64,000 nucleotides of DNA from Enterococcus caccae ATCC BAA-1240 (GTDB taxonomy: Bacteria; Bacillota; Bacilli; Lactobacillales; Enterococcaceae), in contig NZ_KE136475.1 in the NCBI RefSeq assembly GCF_000407145.1, positions 1-64,000 of the forward strand. The letters are read 5' to 3'. Within the stretch, counting starts at the first letter, position 1; each line of letters begins with the position of its first letter. Position numbers and translations under genes: made by a program. The notes under the pieces were generated by a model, which ran no database searches, was not told the DNA's origin, and saw nothing but the letters and a program-made list of their open reading frames with translations. Positions 58,301-64,000 of the stretch are shown here, in pieces.

Positions 58301-58733
58301 GTCAAATGTGATCGTGATCTTGCTAAGTAGTGTTGCGCTGTCTGTTGCATTTGCTCTTAATCTGAGTCTGGTTGTTGGCATGAATGCCAAAATAGCTTGG
58401 TTTAGCTATGCCTTTTTAGTTTTATTTGCTGGATTACTTCTGACACTCGGCTGTATGAGACAGTTCAGATTGCTGACGCTTTATCTTAGCGGCGCAATAC
58501 TAGGATTATTCTTCATGTTGACACCATTATTGGGAGTAGCCACAAAAACAGGAACATTCACGAATATATTGTATCGCGTGTCACCTTTACAAAATATTCA
58601 AAACGGCTTTACTGCCTTACTAAACGGAAGCAGTATTGGCTGGGTAAGTTACCTAATTCTTGTCGTCCTAGCAGTTAGTGGTATTCTATTGAATTTTTGG
58701 GTGAAACCAGAAGATAAAAAAGTGAAAGCATGA
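55353..58733 (+). CDS. esaA: EsaA, type VII secretion membrane protein (YueB/Pip-like)
   Basis: The 1126-residue protein has one N-terminal membrane helix (about 7-28), a very long extracellular helical region and about five membrane helices at the C terminus (from about 950). This is the layout of EsaA and of the SPP1 phage receptor YueB. TTG at 55353 is preceded by AGGAGAGAAGAGG. It forms a surface stalk of the T7SSb machine. essA starts 31 bases after its stop. Confidence 0.92.
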   Translation: MKNKLKKYLPVISIVFSSILFLSILSYIGFKSDNIQQTSNEKVTKMQYVLVNEDKGTLFEGKKYSLGTDFVTLINQDTANRWETTTRDIASRGVTDGQFDAQIIIPQDFSERLLSLQSINPEKALVEYQVREGQNEITNQAIQVKVNDILKDFNQRIVQMYFSSIVGNLSEAQQNVNQIVGLETNHKNNLEKTIYLPFKEVPTNFSNVIDTASILDEDNKMFTSEQKAFVQSVKQLMESNNAGLEANSQSTEEVQKSVNDYADEANKKLETSIKQFNAQFELQKEQLEAQWQNDLKGYKAQYDGFDESINNQLGLFLTKGSEESKDTGVYANFLTNAYAFKETQSKRIKELTSEIKDLEKQVTELTTLKEDVAEKYYNDKNADSETAEEDQVKLAISKLISPVDKDSEIKEDGEYLTAVKNELQKLQEQALPSSTDFPILLAKLVGDGLLTPSESDKLSASYNLVTHYDPTLTSGNGNQFNILSTVPKEDRLSNFNVTNTVNVDLTRANQSVQFGHIFNAGSSGEVKVINMGTIRDNLEREILRHLSGSDYTATVSNDETQLTIAIILKDTESTEPPKAPVNSNMSYTFDSQIQWTYPDDSSDHNEYYQCNYFWKWNNSITASGQLAAYIDKDQPLKQDLPELFSLFTILTSAAEKLTTIYADPTQQDVASFAGYVTSNPDKSFNELATPNSVYWLYDNVTDTKKVSQISESLYKNYRENGDSLYKDIVAQIDKLNATIGTRTDKNEGEAMTLYGTLNLMTVPDMMLQEASTLGEWFDKASQEIDTTYNSWKETERVAAESVITDTNAHPDKNDTAAINATTESLVKNIQTLASSSKETAKTTEESAAQVKDVAPIIQTLKESTNKVQTDANGILTNLDKTVTEVHEKTNDNAKYAETFDKVLSNTRNGGSDNTTVFNFLSNPIQEKGDFGKTRQNSLIPYYATIIAAFIIILVATGMQKYMKRRKVSKTDLLMNPSRAWYNTSNVIVILLSSVALSVAFALNLSLVVGMNAKIAWFSYAFLVLFAGLLLTLGCMRQFRLLTLYLSGAILGLFFMLTPLLGVATKTGTFTNILYRVSPLQNIQNGFTALLNGSSIGWVSYLILVVLAVSGILLNFWVKPEDKKVKA

Positions 58734-58764
58734 TCTTTTCTATTACTTGCAAGGGAGAAAAACG

Positions 58765-59259
58765 ATGCAATTTAGACTAAAAATGGATGTTAAAACGATT
58801 TTAAAAGGAATGCTTGTTCCTGCACTGTTCATTTTTTTACAAAGTGTTCCTGTTCATGCCGAGACGGGCGATTTAAAAATAAATAACCAAGTGATTTACG
58901 AAAAGAATGAAGGTAGTCAGAATAATTCTGCTACCTTCACGATCAATCAATTATTTATGAAAGAGATGTCGGATCAGGATAAACAGCTAGATGAAGAAAA
59001 AATGACGCTCATTACAAATGCACAAAAAGAAGTTTTTATGAAAGAAACACCAGCACAACGTACGGTTGACCAACAAATAACCCCCCTTCTTTTCTCAAGC
59101 GGATATGTCTTGAATGACAGTTTGGATTCAGGCGATTCAGGGTTGAAAAACGGCAATAATATCGGGTTCATTTTACTATGTGTAGTTGGCGGCCTCTTTG
59201 TTGTAGGGCTTGGAATCATATTAGGTCGAGCATTTCCTACGTGGGTAAAAAAAGGATAG
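58765..59259 (+). CDS. essA: EssA, type VII secretion membrane protein
   Basis: The 164-residue product has an N-terminal hydrophobic segment (MLVPALFIFLQSVPVHA) and a C-terminal membrane helix (IGFILLCVVGGLFVVGLGIIL). The ATG at 58765 has AAGGGAG upstream; the frame to 58747 overlaps that site. It lies between esaA and esaB, the usual order. Confidence 0.82.
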   Translation: MQFRLKMDVKTILKGMLVPALFIFLQSVPVHAETGDLKINNQVIYEKNEGSQNNSATFTINQLFMKEMSDQDKQLDEEKMTLITNAQKEVFMKETPAQRTVDQQITPLLFSSGYVLNDSLDSGDSGLKNGNNIGFILLCVVGGLFVVGLGIILGRAFPTWVKKG

Positions 59260-59273
59260 GAAGGTAGAAGTTT

Positions 59274-59534
59274 ATGCGGAAAGACACATCTATTGGTATT
59301 GGATTACATGTGGGAAAACAAATTATTGATTTGCAGATTCCTATAAAAGTTTCTGGAAATCGTTTAAAAGAACTATTGAGAGAATCACTAGAATTATTGA
59401 ACATCTCTTTACCAGAAACCTTTGAGTTAGAAATAATAAATAAGTCAATTAAGTTAAACGGAGAAGTTCTTCTAGCAAACTATGCACTAGGCGATGGGGA
59501 CCAATTAGTTGTTAGAGAAACGATGAAAAAGTAA
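59274..59534 (+). CDS. esaB: EsaB, ubiquitin-like type VII secretion protein
   Basis: The 86-residue protein has a YukD/ubiquitin fold pattern (TSIGIGLHVGKQIIDLQIPIKV then LLANYALGDGDQLVVRE; shown in parts). It acts in the cytoplasm in regulation or assembly of the T7SS. AGGAAGGTAG precedes the ATG. Confidence 0.88.
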   Translation: MRKDTSIGIGLHVGKQIIDLQIPIKVSGNRLKELLRESLELLNISLPETFELEIINKSIKLNGEVLLANYALGDGDQLVVRETMKK

Positions 59535-59547
59535 AGGGGCCTAAAAC

Positions 59548-60720
59548 GTGAGTGAAGTAAAAGATATATCAGAAAAAATAGATATCCAAGTTCAAAAAGA
59601 TAAGGTGCTGGTTACGCTACAAGCGAACCAATATCGCTTATCAGAGCTGGATCAGTTTCAAGCGGTTCTCCAAAAAAGAGATGCTTTATTAGCAGGAGAA
59701 ATGTTGGAGGCAACGGAAGAGCATTTAGTCTTATCTTATGAAAAAGATAACTATGCAGTACCTATCGAAGAAGCAATTAAAAAAATGTCATCATTTAAAC
59801 GACTTCTTTTAGCACAAAAAATCCGCTTCATTGAGCCGTTTATCCATTCTACGATTCAACCATTTATCCACCCAAGAAATATTTTTCTTTTTGGAGAAGA
59901 GTTATCCATTGCACATAGAGGATTTATGAATTTAGTTGTACCTTATGTGACAAATGAAGAGGACTTTTTAAAACAGTATCGTGCCTTGATTCTGTTTATT
60001 CTTCATCCAAAATTAGATTATGAACGGTTGATCGAAGGTGCTGGAACATTGCAAGATCCACTATCTAAAAAGATTCAAGCAGCTCATTCACCAGAAGAAA
60101 TCGATCAAATGATCAGTGAACAAGTTGTTATTCAAAAAATGAAACAAGAGAAACAAAACAAACTGGTAAACAAAAAAAGCTACACGTTGTTTAAATGGGG
60201 CAGTCTTGTATTGTTGGTCGCAACGCTTGTTTTAAGTTTCTTTGTTGGAAATTATGCACTAAAAGAAGTTCCTACACAAGAAAGAATTATTACGGCAGAA
60301 GCAAATTATATTGCCAATGATTATTCAGGAGTATTGAGCACGCTGAAAGAAGATACACCAGAGAATCTGCCTAAGAGTGCTCAATATGTATACGCAGTAA
60401 GCTCAATCCAATTAGATAATTTATCGAATGAACAAAAAGAGATGATTTTAAATAATATTTCTCAAAAATCAAATGAAAACACGCTTTTATACTGGATCTA
60501 TATTGGAAAAGGCTCATTTGAAAAAGCCCTTGATATTGCCCAAAATGTAGGGGATAACCAATTCATTTTACATGCCTATACGAAACTGTATGACGCAACA
60601 AAACTAGATACAAAAATGAATGGTGAAAAGAAACAAGAGCTATTGACGAAATACGAAGAAGCGATTGCTAAATATATGAAATTATTAGGAGGGGCAACTG
60701 ATGATTCTGAAAACAAATAA
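59548..60720 (+). CDS. essB: EssB, type VII secretion pseudokinase-like membrane protein
   Basis: The 390-residue protein has an N-terminal pseudokinase domain (about 1-205), a central membrane helix (WGSLVLLVATLVLSFFVGNY, about 216-235) and an outer helical C-terminal domain. It links the other T7SS parts. GTG at 59548 follows AAAGGGGCC. Its end overlaps the essC start by 20 bases, so the two are translationally coupled. Confidence 0.9.
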   Translation: MSEVKDISEKIDIQVQKDKVLVTLQANQYRLSELDQFQAVLQKRDALLAGEMLEATEEHLVLSYEKDNYAVPIEEAIKKMSSFKRLLLAQKIRFIEPFIHSTIQPFIHPRNIFLFGEELSIAHRGFMNLVVPYVTNEEDFLKQYRALILFILHPKLDYERLIEGAGTLQDPLSKKIQAAHSPEEIDQMISEQVVIQKMKQEKQNKLVNKKSYTLFKWGSLVLLVATLVLSFFVGNYALKEVPTQERIITAEANYIANDYSGVLSTLKEDTPENLPKSAQYVYAVSSIQLDNLSNEQKEMILNNISQKSNENTLLYWIYIGKGSFEKALDIAQNVGDNQFILHAYTKLYDATKLDTKMNGEKKQELLTKYEEAIAKYMKLLGGATDDSENK

Positions 60721-63700
60721 AACTGAAGATGAGTCAACTGTTCCTATTGATGACCAAATGCAACCCGCAACCGATGTTCTTTTTGATGTTTTCTATTTTG
60801 GGGATGTCTTTTCTCACCATCAATTAACGACAGCCAAACAAGAACGAGTGATCGACGGACATTCAGTATCTTATGACGGGCAGAAAGTGTTACTTGATAA
60901 CAAGCCGTTCGAAAAAAATAATCCTAAATTTGTTATTGTAAAACCAACGGACTATCAAACGATTGCAACAAGCAAACCTAAAAAAGACTTTACGATTTCT
61001 AGTAGAGCTTCTTCGGCGATCAGCTTGCCGACTGCAGCGTTTGTTTCAGTTACGGTTGAGGCAAAAACGAGCAATTATACTATTGATATCTATGCAAATG
61101 AAGAAATGATGTACTTTAACGGACAACGAGTTTCTAAGGGAACTTTTGAGTTCAAAACTGGCGATCAGCTAGTGATTGATAAACTGATCATAGAAGTAAG
61201 GGAAAAACAATTAAAGGTAACGAATTTAGGTTCTGACTTTAAATTGAATCCATTTGAAATCATTGAACAAAGCTATGAACCTGAATACCCTTCAGAATTT
61301 CCGTTATTCAGACGAAGCCCGCGTATCCATCTAAAAGAACCGAAGATGGAAGTAGAAGTAACAACACCCACACCAAAAGAAAAGGAAGGAAAAAATGAAC
61401 TTTTAAGAACCCTTGTCCCTCCTTTAGGAATGGTGGTTTTAAGTGGTGCTACCAGCTTTTTAAGTGGCGGAAATCCAATCATGATGCTCAGTATGGGTGG
61501 CGCTAGTTTATTAACGGCAGGTTTTTCTGTTTCGAGTTATTTTACGAACAAGAAAGAAACTAAAGAGAAAAATGAACGTAGCGAAGGCTCTTATAGACAA
61601 TACCTGATTCAGAAAAAAGGAGATATTTCCCTTTTACAACAAGAACAAGAGCATGCTCTTACGTATATGTATCCTTCAATGAATGATCTTGCCTTGATGG
61701 CTAAAGACTATCAGGCACGAATCTATGAGCGCATGACAACCAATGAAGATTTCTTAAAAGTCCATGTTGGAGCTGGGGAAATCAAGTCAAGTTTTTCCGT
61801 GAGATACCAACCAAATGAAGAAAGCGAATTGAGTTCGTTAGCAGAGAAGCAGCTTGTTTGGCCCTATCAACAATTAGAAGCAGCGCCGATCGTTATTCCT
61901 TTAATGGATCAAACAGTTGGTTTAGCTGGGAATTATCCAGTATTACGGACAGCTGTTCAAACACTCTTATTCCAAATTTCAATGCTGCATTCGTATCGAG
62001 ATGTTGAATTTGTGACATTGGTTCCTGAAAATGACTATGATACTAATTGGCATGCGTGGCGTTGGCTACCTCATTTGAAGATTCGCAGTTTGAATCTAAG
62101 AGGGATCATCCACAATGCTCAAACACGAGATATGGTGCTTAACTCGTTTTACCAAATTTTAACGAAAAGAAGACAAGAACTGAAAGAAAATAGCAATGAA
62201 AAGATTCGTTTCCAACCACATTATGTATTCTCTATTTTAGAAGAGAGCTGGTTATCTGGACATGGGCTAAATGAATTTTTAGCAGAAGACATGAGCCCGT
62301 ATGGTGTGACCGTGATTTGGGGGAAAGATGCCTTACCGATGTTGCCTGAGACAACGACGACCTTGATCGATTATCAAAGTAGTGAAGCGGCAATCTTGAT
62401 CAACCAAAACAATGAGTATGTGAATCAAGCGTTTGTACCGACTCATTTACCGACTGCTTATCCGATTGAAGAAGCATTGCAGAGATTGGCGAATTTACAT
62501 CATGTTGAAGTGGAGAAAAATGCCATCCCAGAAGCAATCGATTTTCTTGAATTATACGATGTAAAAGCAGTTGATGAGTTAAACATCGGCACACGTTGGA
62601 CAAAAGCAGATACGTCTAAATCATTAGCGGTTCCATTAGGTGTTCGTGGTAAAGACGATATTGTTTACCTTAACCTACACGAACGAGCACACGGCCCTCA
62701 TGGTTTAGTTGCGGGTACAACAGGATCGGGTAAATCAGAAATCGTTCAAAGTTATATCTTATCTTTAGCGGTGAACTTTGCACCAGAAGATGTTGGCTTT
62801 TTACCGATTGACTTTAAAGGTGGAGGGATGGCGAATTTATTTGCTGACTTACCTCATTTACTTGGTTCTATTACCAATTTAGATGGCGCGAGTTCTGCTA
62901 GAGCCTTACAAAGTATTCGTGCTGAGTTACAAAAAAGACAACGTAAATTTAGCCAATTTGGTGTGAATCATATTAATGGCTATACAAAATTATATAAACA
63001 AGGCAAAACAATTACAGATCCAGAAGAAAAGAAAAAATACCCAAGCGATCCATTGCCGCACTTATTTTTAATCAGTGATGAGTTTGCCGAACTAAAAGCC
63101 AATGAACCTGACTTTATGGCGGAACTTGTTTCAACGGCTCGAATCGGTCGTTCTTTAGGTGTCCATTTAATCTTAGCCACTCAAAAACCTAGTGGGGTTG
63201 TTGATGACCAAATTTGGTCGAACTCTCGTTTCAAACTAGCGTTGAAAGTAGCCGATGCCAATGATTCAAATGAAATCATCAAAACACCAGATGCGGCAAC
63301 GATCACACAACCAGGTCGTGCGTATTTACAAGTCGGAAACAATGAAATTTATGAACTATTCCAATCTGCTTGGAGCGGAGCGAATTATGATCCGTTTATT
63401 TCACGAGAAGAAAAAGTGGATGAACGTATTTGGCTGATCAATCAATTGGGACAATACGAATTATTAACAGCCGATTTATCACAAGAAGAAGATACCGTTG
63501 TGAAAAATGAAGAAGAAAAAACGCAGTTGGATGCTATTGTGGAAGCAATCCAAGCATATTCAGAAGAAACCAACGCGGTATTACCAGAAAAACCATGGCT
63601 TCCGCCACTAGAAACAGTAATTGATTCGCCTATCTTATCGAAGGAATGGAGCGATACAAGACAATTAAGCGTTCCGTTTGGCTTTATGGATATTCCTTCT

Positions 63701-64000
63701 AAACAAGAGCAAGTCGTGTTCAACTTTAATTTTAACGAACTGACACATACGGCGTTTTATGGCTCACCTGGTTTTGGTAAATCAACGGCACTTCAAACAT
63801 TAGTAATGAATCTTGCGCGACTTAATACACCAAGCCAAGTGCAGTTCAATTTATTTGATTTTGGTACAAATGGTTTGCTTCCGTTGAAAAAACTTCCTCA
63901 TGTCGCAGATTTAGTGCGTTTAGAAGAAGAAGAGAAGTTAGTGAAATTCTTGAAGCGAATCCGAAAAGAGATTCAAGAGCGAAAAGATGCATTTACCGAT
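60701..64000 (+). CDS. essC: EssC, FtsK/SpoIIIE ATPase of type VII secretion (3' end outside window)
   Basis: The first 1100 residues are visible and open. Two N-terminal FHA-like domains (about 20-205) precede a pair of membrane helices (LLRTLVPPLGMVVLSGATSF and the next segment, about 230-290). The first ATPase domain has Walker A GTTGSGKS at 672-679, with LPHLFLISDEFAELK as Walker B. The second has GSPGFGKS at 1021-1028. EssC is the motor and substrate selector; its C terminus, which decides the substrate subtype, lies beyond 64000. AGGAGGGG precedes the ATG, which overlaps essB. Confidence 0.95.
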   Translation, partial: MILKTNKTEDESTVPIDDQMQPATDVLFDVFYFGDVFSHHQLTTAKQERVIDGHSVSYDGQKVLLDNKPFEKNNPKFVIVKPTDYQTIATSKPKKDFTISSRASSAISLPTAAFVSVTVEAKTSNYTIDIYANEEMMYFNGQRVSKGTFEFKTGDQLVIDKLIIEVREKQLKVTNLGSDFKLNPFEIIEQSYEPEYPSEFPLFRRSPRIHLKEPKMEVEVTTPTPKEKEGKNELLRTLVPPLGMVVLSGATSFLSGGNPIMMLSMGGASLLTAGFSVSSYFTNKKETKEKNERSEGSYRQYLIQKKGDISLLQQEQEHALTYMYPSMNDLALMAKDYQARIYERMTTNEDFLKVHVGAGEIKSSFSVRYQPNEESELSSLAEKQLVWPYQQLEAAPIVIPLMDQTVGLAGNYPVLRTAVQTLLFQISMLHSYRDVEFVTLVPENDYDTNWHAWRWLPHLKIRSLNLRGIIHNAQTRDMVLNSFYQILTKRRQELKENSNEKIRFQPHYVFSILEESWLSGHGLNEFLAEDMSPYGVTVIWGKDALPMLPETTTTLIDYQSSEAAILINQNNEYVNQAFVPTHLPTAYPIEEALQRLANLHHVEVEKNAIPEAIDFLELYDVKAVDELNIGTRWTKADTSKSLAVPLGVRGKDDIVYLNLHERAHGPHGLVAGTTGSGKSEIVQSYILSLAVNFAPEDVGFLPIDFKGGGMANLFADLPHLLGSITNLDGASSARALQSIRAELQKRQRKFSQFGVNHINGYTKLYKQGKTITDPEEKKKYPSDPLPHLFLISDEFAELKANEPDFMAELVSTARIGRSLGVHLILATQKPSGVVDDQIWSNSRFKLALKVADANDSNEIIKTPDAATITQPGRAYLQVGNNEIYELFQSAWSGANYDPFISREEKVDERIWLINQLGQYELLTADLSQEEDTVVKNEEEKTQLDAIVEAIQAYSEETNAVLPEKPWLPPLETVIDSPILSKEWSDTRQLSVPFGFMDIPSKQEQVVFNFNFNELTHTAFYGSPGFGKSTALQTLVMNLARLNTPSQVQFNLFDFGTNGLLPLKKLPHVADLVRLEEEEKLVKFLKRIRKEIQERKDAFTD

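Overview
The window comes from a low-GC Firmicute and almost certainly from the genus Enterococcus, near the E. faecalis group. Supporting signs are the tRNA cluster order, ctsR directly followed by clpC with no mcsA/mcsB between, the complete flavin-based extracellular electron transfer (EET) set, TTG starts on rpoB, rpoC and rpsI, and a staphylococcal-type type VII secretion locus. The species cannot be fixed from sequence reading alone.

Layout. 1-850: eight tRNAs (Val, Lys, Leu, Thr, Gly, Leu, Arg, Pro), probably the tail of an rRNA operon, with a decayed tRNA-Arg half between Arg and Pro. 944-3994: CtsR-regulated ctsR-clpC. 4165-7758: two U32-family tRNA-hydroxylation proteins (trhP1, trhP2) and glutathione reductase. 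7905-15355: the EET locus. On the minus strand lie a polyprenyl synthase, eetB, eetA and ndh2; on the plus strand lie the twice-flavinylated lipoprotein pplA, the flavin transferase fmnB and the prenyltransferase dmkA. Together these make a demethylmenaquinone derivative, reduce it with NADH and pass electrons to surface-bound FMN. 15748-22023: birA, small lipoproteins, a zinc-ribbon protein and a TrpXYZ-type ABC importer behind a leader-peptide/terminator region. 22115-29841: rpoB-rpoC. 29846-43328: a NagB-like enzyme, a regulator/micro-ORF/ABC exporter cassette, msrA, a prepilin peptidase, gluconate kinase, a lipoprotein, dps, argH-argG and rplM-rpsI.

43317-53858 is an integrative mobilizable element of about 10.5 kb inserted at the 3' end of rpsI. 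It has a tyrosine integrase, an excisionase-like protein, a Rep/MobT-like relaxase, a likely oriT, an FtsK-type coupling protein, a DUF961-like protein and a divergent regulator. Its cargo is an exported lipoprotein and, at the right end, a DNA methyltransferase next to a MORC-like GHKL ATPase, a candidate defence pair. A 14-bp att duplication, tandem integrase-arm repeats at both ends and displacement of the rpsI terminator to the far side define its borders.

54822-64000 is the type VII secretion locus esxA-esaA-essA-esaB-essB-essC, with essC running off the window end.

The most novel-looking items are: (1) an XRE/TPR regulator followed by two 51-bp operator-promoter repeats, a 14-codon Trp-rich micro-ORF (MELWSILCGFWWEL) and an ABC export operon, which looks like a peptide-pheromone circuit; (2) an 18-codon leader peptide ending YFSYFR upstream of an intrinsic terminator and the ABC importer; (3) the methyltransferase/GHKL-ATPase cargo of the rpsI element; (4) a short lipoprotein carrying a bare flavinylation-type motif near the EET genes.
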